Shown piece after piece: positions 1 to 8,839 of a stretch of 64,000 nt of DNA. The stretch is from Hydrogenophilus sp. Its GTDB lineage: Bacteria; Pseudomonadota; Gammaproteobacteria; Burkholderiales; Thiobacillaceae. Positions within the stretch are counted from its first letter, which is position 1, and each line of letters opens with the position of its first letter. Both the position numbers and the translations under genes were made by a program. The notes below the pieces were generated by a model, which did not search any database, was not told the DNA's origin, and saw only the letters and a program-made list of their open reading frames with translations. The stretch spans positions 1 to 64,000 of the forward strand of contig DYFK01000018.1 of the NCBI GenBank assembly GCA_020725265.1. The letters are read 5' to 3'.

Positions 1-275
1 ATTCGGCACCACGCGGGGCACGCTGGCGGGCTCCACCAGTTCCACGGCCTCCAGGTAATCGGCCACCTCCTCGCGGGCGGACTTGCCGATCAAGGCCAAG
101 CGCTTCACCGCGAACGGGCGGGACAACACATCCAGCAACTCCGCCAACAGCGCCGGGCTGCTTAAAAGCCGGGTGCCTTGCCGCTGGCGGATGGCCTGCA
201 AGAGCTGGTGGGCCGTGCCCTGCCAGAGCAGTGCCGACACCGCCACATTGGTATCAAGTCAAGAACGATCCGCAC
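1..275 (-). pseudogene. PIN-domain toxin, frameshifted near its start and cut by the window edge
   Basis: On the minus strand a GTG at 275 begins V-R-I-V-L-D, the usual start of PIN-family toxins whose next residues are T-N-V. Here a 5-bp tandem duplication (TCAAG at 254-258 and again at 259-263 on the plus strand) shifts the frame. The D-T-N-V-A-V-S-A-L-L-W stretch and about 80 further PIN-like residues are read in another frame, which has a TGA just before the Asp. The GTG start would overlap the antitoxin stop, typical of a coupled pair. Removing one repeat copy restores a continuous frame to the window edge. PIN toxins are metal-dependent RNases whose first conserved Asp sits exactly here, so the product is probably inactive. 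The rest of the gene is outside the window. Confidence 0.7.
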
Positions 276-528
276 CCGGCGCCTTGGTTGCCTGCCGCGC
301 ACGGCGTTCCGCGCGAGCCGCATTGATCTCGGTGGCGATCTCTTCTTCCGTGATCGGCTCGGCGCCCGCCGCTTCCAGCGCCGGGGCGATGGCCAGCAGC
401 CGATCCAGGGCCGCGCGCCTCCTGGCCTTGCCAGTCAGGAACTCGATGAAATCCTCCACCTCCGCCACCTGCTGGGGCGAAAGCCCCCGGATCTTCTCGA
501 TCAGATGCTGTTCCACCGTCGCGTTCAT
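259..528 (-). CDS. Antitoxin of a PIN-type toxin-antitoxin pair
   Basis: An 89-residue protein with an N-terminal helix and the motif L-S-P-Q-Q-V-A-E-V-E-D-F-I-E-F-L, seen in small antitoxins (DUF2281-like) encoded directly before PIN toxins. The C-terminal half is charged and helical (E-E-E-I-A-T-E-I-N-A-A-R-A-E-R-R), probably the toxin-wrapping segment. A GGGAG ribosome site lies 6 bases before the ATG. Its stop overlaps the GTG of the broken toxin gene. The role is inferred from family resemblance and context. It is an orphan antitoxin if the toxin is really dead. Confidence 0.65.
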   Translation of the reverse strand: MNATVEQHLIEKIRGLSPQQVAEVEDFIEFLTGKARRRAALDRLLAIAPALEAAGAEPITEEEIATEINAARAERRARQATKAPGADRS

Positions 529-545
529 TGCTGACTCCCTGGCGC

Positions 546-703
546 TCAGCGCGCCAATTCCTGAAGCTGCTTCTTGGTCAGGAAGGCATCGAGCAGCTTC
601 TTGACCACGTCTTGTCCTCGTCGGGCAATTGTTCCACCTCCTGGAACTGCTTGAGCAACTCCCGATCCGCGAACAGGGCGATCAAACGAGCACCCAAGTC
701 CAT
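546..703 (-). pseudogene. C-terminal remnant of a small XRE-like regulator
   Basis: Minus-strand coding reads M-D-L-G-A-R-L-I-A-L-F-A-D then Q-F-Q-E-V-E-Q-L-P-D-E-D-K, and after a one-base slip near 608-613 continues D-V-V-K-K-L-L-D-A-F-L-T-K-K-Q-L-Q-E-L-A-R to a stop. The pattern E-x-L-P-x-E-D-K-x-x-V-K-x-L-L-D-A-F-L is the tail of short XRE-family regulators that accompany toxin-antitoxin loci. No helix-turn-helix half is visible upstream, so the gene is both truncated and frameshifted (AAGGAC reduced to AAGAC). It sits 17 bp from the antitoxin gene, so this end of the window is decaying TA-type sequence. The family assignment is tentative. Confidence 0.4.
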
Positions 704-894
704 CCTCGAGAACCAAGTAGTTGTGTTGACCATGATCCAAAGAGACGAATCCGAAAAGGATTGGAAAAAGTACCACAAAGGGTTCCAATTAAAACCTGCA
801 TTGAGGCTTGACGGGTTTTTACGAGGTTCAAACCCACCAGCCCACGGCGGCATTACCATCCGGGTTCATCCGGAACCCACCGCGAGCCCCGTTC

Positions 895-1809
895 ATGAAT
901 CCCGCCCTCCATCGCGCGCTTGACCAGATCAACGGCGTCCTGCTCGGCAAGGAAACCCAGGTCCGCCTGAGCCTGGCCTGTCTGCTGGCGCGCGGCCACC
1001 TGCTGATCGAGGACACCCCCGGCGTCGGCAAGACCACGCTGGCGCACGCCCTGGCCCAGACCCTGGGCATGGATTTCCACCGCATCCAGTTCACCAGCGA
1101 TCTGCTGCCGGCCGATATTCTCGGCGCCGCCATCTACGATCGTGACAGCGGCGGCTTCACCTTCCATCCCGGGCCGATCTTCGCGCAGGTGATCCTGGCC
1201 GACGAGATCAACCGCGCCAGCCCGAAGGCGCAGAGCGCGTTGCTGGAGGCGATGGAGGAAGGCCAGGTCAGCATCGAGGGCGAGACCCGGCCGCTGCCGA
1301 CGCCGTTCTTCGTGATCGCTACCCAGAATCCCGGCGACCAGGCTGGCGCGTTCCCTCTGCCGGAATCCCAGCTCGACCGTTTTCTGTTCCGCGTCCGCCT
1401 GGGCTACCCCGATCCCGCCGCCGAACGCGCGCTGCTCAAGGGCGAGGATCGCCGCGAGCTGCTGGCCGGCCTGCGCGGCGTGCTGACGCCGGTGGAATTC
1501 ATGGCCGCGCAGCGGGCGGCGCGCGAGGTCCACGTCGCCGATGCCCTGCTCGATTACCTGCAAGCCCTGATCGGCGCCAGCCGTTCCGATCCCCGGTTCG
1601 CGACCGGCCTGTCGCCGCGCGCCGGCCTCGGACTCCTGCGCGCCGCGCAGGCCTGGGCCTATCTGGCCGGACGCGATTACGCGCAGCCGGAAGACCTGCG
1701 CGCGGTGCTGCCGGCCGTGGTCCGCCACCGCCTGTTCCCGGCCGTCGGCCTGGCTCAGGCCGACGATGACTGGGCCGCGCGGATTCTGCTCGACATCGCC
1801 ATTCCCTGA
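895..1809 (+). CDS. MoxR-family AAA+ ATPase
   Basis: A 304-residue MoxR-type ATPase. Walker A is [11 protein letters not shown] (residues 40-50), Walker B is [10 protein letters not shown] (about 99-108), and sensor 1 is F-V-I-A-T-Q-N-P. MoxR proteins act as chaperone-like ATPases that help mature or activate von Willebrand-type and other protein complexes. It heads a three-gene operon with a DUF58 protein and a membrane transglutaminase, a widespread association. The start was set at the ATG at 895, since family members begin close to this point; an in-frame start at 808 would add 29 atypical residues. No good Shine-Dalgarno sequence is visible. Confidence 0.9.
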   Translation: MNPALHRALDQINGVLLGKETQVRLSLACLLARGHLLIEDTPGVGKTTLAHALAQTLGMDFHRIQFTSDLLPADILGAAIYDRDSGGFTFHPGPIFAQVILADEINRASPKAQSALLEAMEEGQVSIEGETRPLPTPFFVIATQNPGDQAGAFPLPESQLDRFLFRVRLGYPDPAAERALLKGEDRRELLAGLRGVLTPVEFMAAQRAAREVHVADALLDYLQALIGASRSDPRFATGLSPRAGLGLLRAAQAWAYLAGRDYAQPEDLRAVLPAVVRHRLFPAVGLAQADDDWAARILLDIAIP

Positions 1810-1834
1810 GCATTCCGGCCGACGCCGCCCCGCC

Positions 1835-2797
1835 ATGCGCCTTCGTCCGCTCAATCTGCCCTGGCGCGCGCCGCGCATCGAATCCGGGCCGATCCGGCTG
1901 CGCGCTGGTCGGCTGTTCATCGTGCCGACCCGCGCCGGACTGGTGTTCGCCGTGCTGCTGCTGGGCCTGCTGGTCGGCGCCATCAATTACGGTGTCAGTC
2001 TCGCCTACCTGTTCACCTTCTGGTTCGCCGGTCTGGCCATCGTCGGCATGCTGCACACCCAGCGCAACCTGGCCGGGCTGGTCCTGATCGCGCGGGCGCC
2101 AGCGCCGGTGTTCGCCGGCGAGGAAGCCGTGTTCCGACTGCGCGCCGAGCACGATGGCGGCCGCGCGCGCGGCCGCGTCGCGCTACGCCACGGCGAACTC
2201 GAAAGTCCGCCGGTGGACGTGCCGGCCGGCGGCGCCGATCTGGTCCTGGCGCTGCCGCAAGCTCGCCGGGGCTGGCATGCGCCGGGTCGGTTCTCGGTCC
2301 GCTCCGAATGGCCGCTCGGTCTGTTCCGCTGCTGGGCGGTGCTGGCGCCGGACTGGGGCGTGCTGGTCTATCCGGCGCCCGCCGCCGACGCCCGGCCGCT
2401 GCCGACCCACGACGTCGGCGACGACGATGCCGAAGCGACGCGCCGAAGCACGCGTGGCGAAGGCAGCGAGTTCACCGGATTGCGCGCCTACCAGCCCGGC
2501 GATCCGCCCCGCCGGATCGCCTGGAAGGCGGTGGCGCGCGGCGGTCAGGGCCTGCTCACCAAGGATTTCGCCGGTACCGGCGGCGCCCGCCGGCTCTGGC
2601 TGGACTGGGGCCAGACCGCCGAGCGCGACGTCGAGGCGCGGCTGTCGCGACTGACCCGCTGGGTGCTCGATGCCCACGCCGCCGGCCTGGCCTACGGTCT
2701 GCGCCTGCCCGGCCGGACCCTGCCACCGCAAACCGGCGAAACCCACCTGCGTCAGTGCCTGGAAGCCCTGGCCCTGCATGGGTCGTCGAGACCATGA
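1835..2797 (+). CDS. DUF58 domain membrane protein
   Basis: A 320-residue protein with two hydrophobic N-terminal segments (roughly residues 28-75) and the DUF58 core G-E-G-S-E-F-T-G-L-R-A-Y-Q-P-G-D-P-P-R-R, followed by I-A-W-K-A-V-A-R. DUF58 proteins are nearly always paired with MoxR ATPases and may be their clients; the biochemical role is unknown. The start at 1835 lies 25 bp after the moxR stop and directly precedes M-R-L-R-P-L-N-L-P-W. The stop overlaps the next start by 4 bp (ATGA), implying translational coupling. Confidence 0.88.
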   Translation: MRLRPLNLPWRAPRIESGPIRLRAGRLFIVPTRAGLVFAVLLLGLLVGAINYGVSLAYLFTFWFAGLAIVGMLHTQRNLAGLVLIARAPAPVFAGEEAVFRLRAEHDGGRARGRVALRHGELESPPVDVPAGGADLVLALPQARRGWHAPGRFSVRSEWPLGLFRCWAVLAPDWGVLVYPAPAADARPLPTHDVGDDDAEATRRSTRGEGSEFTGLRAYQPGDPPRRIAWKAVARGGQGLLTKDFAGTGGARRLWLDWGQTAERDVEARLSRLTRWVLDAHAAGLAYGLRLPGRTLPPQTGETHLRQCLEALALHGSSRP

Positions 2798-4800
2798 CCG
2801 CCGCCGCGCGCGCTCCCGCCGATCCGGCCACCCTGCTCTGGCTGGCGGTGCCGCTGCTGCTGGTGCTGTTGCCGTACACGACGCACCTGTCGGCCTGGAT
2901 CTCGCTGAGCTGGCTCGGTTTCGCCCTGCTCGGACTAAATGGCGCCAGGCGTCGGCGGCGGCCGCTCGGGCGGGTCACACTGACGCTGGCCACCCTGGCC
3001 GGCGTCGCCGGCGTCATCATCGATTACGGCGGCGTGATCGGCCCGGGCGGCGGCCTCGCGCTGCTGGCTTTCCTGTCCGGCGTCAAGCTGTTGCAGACGG
3101 AAACACCGCGCGATCGGATCGGCACGCTGTTCGTCGGCTGCTTCCTGCTGGTCGGACATTTCCTGGAAACGCAGAGTCTGCCGCATGCCGTGTACATGAT
3201 CCTGGCGGCGCTCGCCCTGACCGCCGGGTTCATCGCCATCCAGACCGACGACTGCGCCGCGCCGGACCGGATCAAGGCGCATTGCATCCTGGCCGGCCGG
3301 CTGTTGCTGCAAGCGCTGCCGCTGGCGTTGCTGCTGTTCCTGCTGTTCCCGCGCCTGCAAGGGCCACTCTGGAATCTGCCGCAGCAAGGCACCGCCCGTA
3401 CCGGCCTGTCCGACAGCATGAGCCCGGGCGACATCAGCCGGTTGCTGGAATCCGACGAGCTCGCGTTCCGCGCCGAATTCGCTGGCGCCCAACCGGACAG
3501 CAGCCAGCTCTACTGGCGCGGGCCGGTGTTCTGGGAATACGACGGCCGCGCCTGGCGCAGCATCGGCCTGCCGCCGCCGGCGCCGGTGCGCGCCGAGACC
3601 TTCGGCCAACCGGTGCGCTACAGCCTGACCATGGAGGCGCACCGCCAGCAGTGGCTGTTCCTGTTCGGCCTGCCGGAGCCACTGCCGCCCAGCCTTCCCG
3701 ACCGGCGCACGTTCATGACTCCGGATCTGCAATGGCTGACGCGCGAGCCGGTCGGCCAGCGCCTGCGCTACGAACTGACCGCCTATCCGGATTACCGGCT
3801 GGACCCGGTGCTGGACGAGGTCTCGCGCCGGCGCGCGCTCGATCTGCCCGAGGCGATCAACCCGCGCGCGCGCGCGCTGGCGGCGCGCTGGCGGGCTGGC
3901 GCGGGCAGCGATGCCGCGATCGTCGAGGAGGCCCTGCGCCTGTTCCGCCAGGAGCGATTTTTCTACACGCTGCGGCCGCCAGCGCTCGGCACCGCCCAGG
4001 TCGACGACTTCCTGTTCGAGACCCGGCGCGGCTTCTGCGAGCACTATGCCGGCAGCTTCGTCTTCCTGATGCGCGCGGCCGGCGTGCCGGCGCGCGTGGT
4101 CACCGGCTATCAGGGCGGCGAGTACAACCAGCTCGGCAACTACTGGATCGTGCGCGGCCGCGATGCCCACGCCTGGACCGAGGTCTGGCTGGACGGACGC
4201 GGCTGGACACGCGTCGACCCGACCGCGGCGGTGGCGCCGTCGCGCGTCGAGCGCGGCGTCGAAGCCGCGCTGCCGGCCGGAGAACGGCCGGGCGGCGTGA
4301 TCGCCCTGGATGGTGCCTGGCTGCGTCCGTTGCGGCTGGGCTGGGATGTCCTCAACAACCAGTGGAACCAGTGGGTGCTCGGCTACAACCAGGAACGTCA
4401 GCGCCGGCTGCTGGCCCGGCTGGCGCCTTGGCTGGCCGACTGGCGGGGCATGGTCTCGACGCTCGGCATCGGCGCCGCCGTGGTCGTGCTGACGCTGGCG
4501 CTGGTGCTGTTCGGCCGCCGGCCGCCCACGGCTTCCGATCCCGCCAGCCGCGCCTACGCGCGCTTCTGCCGCAAGCTGGCGCGCATCGGCATTGTCCGCG
4601 CCCCGGCCGAGGCGCCGGAGGAGTACGCCCGCCGCGCCGCAGGTGCGCGTCCGGATCTGGCCGGCGCCATCGCAGGCATCACCCGCCGTTACCTGGCGCT
4701 GCGCTACGGCCCACCCCGGCCTGGCGCGCCGGCGCTGCTGAAGCGGGCGGTGCGCGATTTCCGGCCATCCCGGCATCCGCCCGCATCGATCCGGCGTTAA
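2794..4800 (+). CDS. TgpA-like membrane transglutaminase (DUF3488/transglutaminase core)
   Basis: A 668-residue protein. About five or six hydrophobic helices fill residues 10-190 (DUF3488 region), followed by a periplasmic transglutaminase-like domain and one further C-terminal membrane helix (about 555-575). The cysteine-protease-type triad is visible: Cys415 in R-R-G-F-C-E-H-Y, His459 in R-D-A-H-A-W-T-E-V-W and Asp475 in T-R-V-D-P-T. Pseudomonas TgpA, the best-known relative, is essential, and its periplasmic domain has transglutaminase activity. The gene is translationally coupled to the DUF58 gene by an ATGA overlap, giving the common moxR-DUF58-tgpA operon. Confidence 0.9.
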   Translation: MTAAARAPADPATLLWLAVPLLLVLLPYTTHLSAWISLSWLGFALLGLNGARRRRRPLGRVTLTLATLAGVAGVIIDYGGVIGPGGGLALLAFLSGVKLLQTETPRDRIGTLFVGCFLLVGHFLETQSLPHAVYMILAALALTAGFIAIQTDDCAAPDRIKAHCILAGRLLLQALPLALLLFLLFPRLQGPLWNLPQQGTARTGLSDSMSPGDISRLLESDELAFRAEFAGAQPDSSQLYWRGPVFWEYDGRAWRSIGLPPPAPVRAETFGQPVRYSLTMEAHRQQWLFLFGLPEPLPPSLPDRRTFMTPDLQWLTREPVGQRLRYELTAYPDYRLDPVLDEVSRRRALDLPEAINPRARALAARWRAGAGSDAAIVEEALRLFRQERFFYTLRPPALGTAQVDDFLFETRRGFCEHYAGSFVFLMRAAGVPARVVTGYQGGEYNQLGNYWIVRGRDAHAWTEVWLDGRGWTRVDPTAAVAPSRVERGVEAALPAGERPGGVIALDGAWLRPLRLGWDVLNNQWNQWVLGYNQERQRRLLARLAPWLADWRGMVSTLGIGAAVVVLTLALVLFGRRPPTASDPASRAYARFCRKLARIGIVRAPAEAPEEYARRAAGARPDLAGAIAGITRRYLALRYGPPRPGAPALLKRAVRDFRPSRHPPASIRR

Positions 4801-4850
4801 ACCCGGACGCCGGCGTTAAACTCCCGCCGACACCACCCGCCCCGGACATC

Positions 4851-5324
4851 ATGGACCGCTTCACCATCTCGCTCGATGAATCCCTGGCCCAGGCCTTCGA
4901 CCGCCTGATCCACGCGCGCGGCTACGCCAACCGCTCGGAAGCCGTCCGCGATCTGATCCGGCGCGATCTGGAAAACCAGCGTCTGGAGAACGCCGAGGCG
5001 CCGCACTGCGTGGCCACCCTGTCCTATGTCTACAACCACCACGAACGGCGTCTGGCCGAACGCCTGACCGAACTGCAACACGACGCCCACGACCTGGTGG
5101 TGTCCTCGATGCACGTCCATCTCGACCACGACAACTGCATGGAAACCCTGTTCCTGCGCGGGCATACCGACGCGGTCCGGAGTTTCGCCGGCAAGCTCTC
5201 GGCCGAGCGCGGCGTCCGCCACGGCAGTCTCAACCTGATTCCGGTCGAACACGGCACCGAAGGTCACGACCACGGCCATGGTCACGGCCAGCACCATCAC
5301 GTCCACAGCCGGCCGACCACCTGA
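4851..5324 (+). CDS. nikR: Nickel-responsive regulator NikR
   Basis: A 157-residue ribbon-helix-helix/ACT regulator. The N-terminal M-D-R-F-T-I-S-L-D-E-S-L and S-E-A-V-R-D-L-I-R-R are the DNA-binding ribbon and helices. The nickel ligands of Escherichia coli NikR (His76, His87, His89, Cys95) are matched by His77, His88, His90 and Cys96. The tail adds H-D-H-G-H-G-H-G-Q-H-H-H-V-H, a likely extra metal-binding segment. It probably represses the nickel uptake operon starting at 8138, about 2.8 kb away. The start lies 50 bp after the transglutaminase stop and may be read with that operon. Confidence 0.93.
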   Translation: MDRFTISLDESLAQAFDRLIHARGYANRSEAVRDLIRRDLENQRLENAEAPHCVATLSYVYNHHERRLAERLTELQHDAHDLVVSSMHVHLDHDNCMETLFLRGHTDAVRSFAGKLSAERGVRHGSLNLIPVEHGTEGHDHGHGHGQHHHVHSRPTT

Positions 5325-5350
5325 GCCGGCGCGCGGCGTTCAGGACGGCA

Positions 5351-6685
5351 TCAATCGAGCACGCCCAGCGCGCTCGTCTCGCGCGCCATGATCAAGGCGT
5401 CGTAGCGCCAGGGGACCCGGGTCGGCAGGTAATGCGGGGCCTCGTCCTGGTACTGGTAGACGACGCCGATGCCGCGCTGACCGAGCGTCTGGTTGAGCGC
5501 CTCGTGCTCGCGCTCGGCCTCGCCGAACAACAGCAGGAAATCGGAACCGCGAGCCCGCGCCAGCAGATCCTCCAGGCTGCCCGGCAACGCCGCCGGCATG
5601 GTCATGACCCGCTCCGGCTCGCCCCATGCCGTGGCCGCGCGCACCTGGCCGCGCCAGGAGCCGAAACCGACGATGTAGGTCCGGTCGGCACCCAGATCCT
5701 GGCGGGCCAGACGGCCGATGTTGTCCATGCCGTACCAGGCCATGCCGGTGTAATGGGCGTCGCCAACGTGGGTGTTGTGCGCCCAGACGATGCCGCGGGT
5801 CGGACCGGGCCGGTCCAGCAGCGCCGCCACCGTCTCCCACATGTGGCCGATCCGGCGGTTCCAGGACGACGCGTCCGGGGCCGTCGACAGCCGGTAGTAC
5901 GCCTCGCCGTTGCGCAACACCCGCAGGTTGCGCTGGACATCGAAGCGCGCCGGCTCGGGCCAGTCGGCGCCGGCCGCCGCGAGCAGCGTTTCGGCTTCCG
6001 CCAGCGATGCCTCGCAGCCCGTGACCTCGCCGGCGGCCAGCGCGCGGGCGTACCCGGAACCGTCGCCGACATGCGCGGCGATGCAGTCCAGATGGACCGC
6101 CAGACGCCCGACCAGATCCGGCGCCAGTGTCGCGACGCGCGCGCGCAACGCCACCAACGCCGTATCCAGGCCATAGACGTCCATGCCATGCAGCCCAACC
6201 CGCGCCGATTCCGGCCGGGCCAGGTTATGGCCGCGCAACCATTCGGCGAACGCCGCGAACTCGGGGTTGCGCCACATCCAGGCCGGCCAGCGCGTGACTC
6301 CACGCAACGCCTCGACAGCCGAGGCCGGCGCGCCCGGCCGGTCGCGCACGTAATCGTCGAGCCGCGCCAGCACCGGCCAATCCCCCTCGACGGCGACGAA
6401 GGTGAAATCCTTTTCCTCGATCAGGCGGCGCGAGATCGCGGCGCGCCAGGTGTAGAACTCGTGGCTGCCGTGAGTCGATTCGCCCAGCAACACCAGGCTC
6501 CGCGAGCCCGCCGCCTCGATCAGCGGCGTCAGATCGGCGGCGCCGGCAAGATCGCGCGCCCGGCTTCCGACCAGTTCCCGCCAGGCCGCCTCGACGGCGT
6601 CGGTTTCCCCGGCGGACGCCGATCCGGCCGACACGGCAAGCAACAACACCAGAGCGGCGACGATTCGCGCGCGGGCATGCGCCAT
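5351..6685 (-). CDS. Erythromycin-esterase family hydrolase, exported
   Basis: A 444-residue member of the erythromycin esterase family. The signature G-E-S-T-H-G-S-H-E-F-Y (about residues 70-80) carries the catalytic Glu/His pair, and W-A-H-N-T-H-V-G-D lies further on. Residues 1-27 form a signal peptide ending A-G-S-A-S-A, so the enzyme is probably periplasmic. The ATG at 6685 was chosen because AGGAGA lies 5 bases upstream; the ATG at 6691 touches that site and one at 6739 lacks it. Many family members are not resistance enzymes, so the substrate is unknown. It is convergent with nikR and nothing ties it to nickel. Confidence 0.8.
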   Translation of the reverse strand: MAHARARIVAALVLLLAVSAGSASAGETDAVEAAWRELVGSRARDLAGAADLTPLIEAAGSRSLVLLGESTHGSHEFYTWRAAISRRLIEEKDFTFVAVEGDWPVLARLDDYVRDRPGAPASAVEALRGVTRWPAWMWRNPEFAAFAEWLRGHNLARPESARVGLHGMDVYGLDTALVALRARVATLAPDLVGRLAVHLDCIAAHVGDGSGYARALAAGEVTGCEASLAEAETLLAAAGADWPEPARFDVQRNLRVLRNGEAYYRLSTAPDASSWNRRIGHMWETVAALLDRPGPTRGIVWAHNTHVGDAHYTGMAWYGMDNIGRLARQDLGADRTYIVGFGSWRGQVRAATAWGEPERVMTMPAALPGSLEDLLARARGSDFLLLFGEAEREHEALNQTLGQRGIGVVYQYQDEAPHYLPTRVPWRYDALIMARETSALGVLD

Positions 6686-6774
6686 ATCCATCTCCTGGAC
6701 GATAATCCGCGACCATCTTATCGGCATCGCGCCCGCCATGCTGATTCCCGAATGTCCCCGTCACGGAGAAGCTC

Positions 6775-7578
6775 ATGTCCAGACTCGCGGGCAGGATCGC
6801 CCTGATCACCGGTGCCGCGCGCGGCATCGGCGCCGCCATCGCGCGCGCCTTCATCGATGAAGGCGCGTTCGTCCATCTGTCCGACATCGACGACGCCGGC
6901 GGCCGCGCGCGCGCCGCCGAACTCGGCGAACGCGCCAGCTTCCGGCATCTGGACGTGCGCGAGGAAAGCCAATGGCGCGAAGTCATCGCCGGCATCCTGA
7001 CGGAACAGGGCCGGCTCGACATCCTGGTCAACAATGCCGGCATCACCGGCTTCGAGAACGGCGATTTCGTCCAGGATCCGGAGCACGCCAGCCTGGAGGC
7101 CTGGCACGCGGTGCACCGGACCAATCTGGATGGCGTCTTTCTCGGCTGCAAGCATGCCATCCGGGCCATGCGTGGTCATGGCAGCGGCGCCATCGTCAAC
7201 ATCTCGTCGCGCTCCGGCCTGGTCGGCATTCCCGGCGCCGCCGCCTACGCATCCTCGAAAGCGGCGGTCCGCAACCACACCAAGACCGTGGCGCTGTACT
7301 GCGCGGAACAGGGGCTCGACATCCGCTGTAATTCAGTGCATCCCGGCGCCATCCTGACACCGATGTGGGAGCCGGTGCTGGGCGACGGCCCCGAACGGCA
7401 GGCGCGCATGCGCGAATTCGTGCGCGACACGCCCATGCGCCGTTTCGGACGGCCCGAGGAAGTGGCCGCCGCCGTGGTCATGCTCGCCTCGGATGAAGCC
7501 GCCTACATGACCGGCGCCGAAATCAACATCGACGGCGGCATCCTGGCCGGCTCGGTGGCCGCGCCGGAACCGGCCTGA
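6775..7578 (+). CDS. Short-chain dehydrogenase/reductase (classical SDR)
   Basis: A 267-residue classical SDR. The cofactor motif is T-G-A-A-R-G-I-G (residues 13-20), with D-I-D-D after beta-2 favouring NAD over NADP. The structural motif is N-N-A-G, the catalytic Ser is in N-I-S-S-R-S-G, and the active site is Y-A-S-S-K. The C-terminal D-G-G-I-L-A-G is typical of cyclopentanol/3-oxoacyl-reductase-like members. A GGAG site precedes the ATG. The substrate cannot be predicted. It is 14 bp from the following small gene and probably co-transcribed with it. Confidence 0.88.
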   Translation: MSRLAGRIALITGAARGIGAAIARAFIDEGAFVHLSDIDDAGGRARAAELGERASFRHLDVREESQWREVIAGILTEQGRLDILVNNAGITGFENGDFVQDPEHASLEAWHAVHRTNLDGVFLGCKHAIRAMRGHGSGAIVNISSRSGLVGIPGAAAYASSKAAVRNHTKTVALYCAEQGLDIRCNSVHPGAILTPMWEPVLGDGPERQARMREFVRDTPMRRFGRPEEVAAAVVMLASDEAAYMTGAEINIDGGILAGSVAAPEPA

Positions 7579-7592
7579 AGGAGCGTCCCGAC

Positions 7593-8024
7593 ATGACTGA
7601 AGCCGACTGGCGGCGCCTGATCGAGCAACTGGGCTATCTGCCCGGCGGCGCGGCCCGGGCGCGCCCGGAGTATTTCGGCGGCCTGCTCGCCGAGGAGGCG
7701 GGTGAGGCGGATGACGCCGTCGACGACCACGAATGCATCGAACGCTGGCCCTTGCGCGTCGGCGGTGCCCTGTGCCTGCGCGCCAACGGCGGTGCGCTGA
7801 CGCTGACACTGACGGGTGGCGACGCGCCAGTCGACATCGCCGATGCCGGCCCGACGCTGCTGGAGACCGCCGGCGCGGCGGGGGTCTCGCCCTTGCTGCT
7901 GCTGCTGCTCGCCATCGCCACCGGCCAGATCGACGACGGCCGCCGTCTCAAGCGTGCCGCGCGCGGCATCGACGGCGCTGCCCGGGATTTGATGCTGATG
8001 AGTGTCTGTCGGCTGTGCGGTTGA
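7593..8024 (+). CDS. Hypothetical acidic protein
   Basis: A 143-residue protein with no family I recognise. A GGAG site lies close upstream of the ATG, and the spacing from the SDR gene (14 bp) suggests an operon. The N-terminal half is acidic (E-E-A-G-E-A-D-D-A-V-D-D). A Leu-rich segment P-L-L-L-L-L-L-A-I-A near residue 105 is too short for a convincing membrane helix. It ends C-R-L-C-G. The function is unknown. Confidence 0.55.
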   Translation: MTEADWRRLIEQLGYLPGGAARARPEYFGGLLAEEAGEADDAVDDHECIERWPLRVGGALCLRANGGALTLTLTGGDAPVDIADAGPTLLETAGAAGVSPLLLLLLAIATGQIDDGRRLKRAARGIDGAARDLMLMSVCRLCG

Positions 8025-8065
8025 AGATTCCGCGCAAGCCATAGTCAGCCGGAGATTCATCATGA

Positions 8066-8108
8066 GAAGTATGAAGAAATATTCATAGGTCATATTTTGA
8101 TCTATAGT
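8066..8108 (+). promoter_or_regulatory. AT-rich operator/promoter of the nickel uptake operon (NikR-type half-sites)
   Basis: This is a short AT-rich stretch in otherwise GC-rich DNA. GTATGA (8069-8074) and TCATAT (8090-8095) are NikR-like half-sites separated by 15 bases; the E. coli consensus is GTATGA-N16-TCATAC. Nested inside is a perfect inverted repeat TATGAA-N6-TTCATA (8070-8087). TATAGT at 8103-8108 could be the -10 box, which would place the operator over the -35 region, as expected for repression. Binding by the NikR encoded at 4851 is inferred. Confidence 0.55.
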
Positions 8109-8137
8109 GGCGGCGTTTCCATCGCCCACCAACCGTC

Positions 8138-8839
8138 ATGTTCCGCCGCCGTCTCCAGATTCTCCTGCTTCCGCTATTGGTGCCGGTCACGGCCACCTGG
8201 GGCCACGATCTCTGGATCGAACGCGCGGCCGACCTGCACACCCTCGCCTACGGTCATGAACGTTCCGGCCACGATGGCGCCGGCAAACTCGAATACAAGG
8301 CGGATTCGGTCAGGGAGGCCCTCTGTTTCGATAGCGCCGGCAAGGAAACGCGCGCCGACCGGACACTGGCCTATCCGGCCACGCTGCGCGGCGATTGCGC
8401 GGCGAGCTGGTTCCTGGTTTCCAGCGGCTACTGGAGCAAGACGCCGCGCGGCACCCGCAATCTGCCCAGGACCGAGGCCGGACCCAGCCTCGATAGCTGG
8501 CTTTCCATCGAATCGGTCAAACGCGTGGACCGCTGGAGCGCGGGCCTGGCGAAACCGTTGAGCCCGGCGCTGGAACTGGCGCCGCAGACCGACCCCGCCA
8601 ACCTCAAGGCCGGCGACAAACTGACCGTGCGCGCGTTCTTCCAGGGCAAGCCCGCCGCCGACGTCACCGTCGCCTATTTCGGCAAGCCACGCGGCGTCAC
8701 CGACGCCGACGGCCGCGTCAACGTGCGCCTGGCCAATCCCGGCTTCCAGTTGCTTCAGGCCAGCCTGACCCTGCCGCTGGCCGACGCCCGCGCCGACAAG
8801 GTCATACACGGCACCAACCTGCAATTCGAGATCCGATGA
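8138..8839 (+). CDS. nikK: Nickel transport component, DUF4198 family (NikK-like)
   Basis: A 233-residue exported protein: the signal peptide ends about T-A-T-W-G, followed by H-D-L-W-I-E-R, the characteristic start of mature DUF4198 proteins. The C-terminal part holds an Ig-like segment (K-P-A-A-D-V-T-V-A-Y-F-G, then T-D-A-D-G-R-V-N-V). DUF4198 proteins occur as the periplasmic NikK component of ECF-type nickel transporters. It is the first gene after the operator and overlaps the next gene by 4 bp. The role is inferred from family and operon. Confidence 0.75.
   Translation: MFRRRLQILLLPLLVPVTATWGHDLWIERAADLHTLAYGHERSGHDGAGKLEYKADSVREALCFDSAGKETRADRTLAYPATLRGDCAASWFLVSSGYWSKTPRGTRNLPRTEAGPSLDSWLSIESVKRVDRWSAGLAKPLSPALELAPQTDPANLKAGDKLTVRAFFQGKPAADVTVAYFGKPRGVTDADGRVNVRLANPGFQLLQASLTLPLADARADKVIHGTNLQFEIR

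Noticed and set aside
2670-5324. Upstream extension of NikR through the transglutaminase gene
   Set aside because: The extension is an out-of-frame reading of a real gene. NikR begins naturally at 4851 with M-D-R-F-T-I-S-L-D.
5351-6685. Antibiotic resistance gene
   Set aside because: The erythromycin-esterase family is broad and mostly of unknown substrate. Nothing in the context indicates macrolide resistance.
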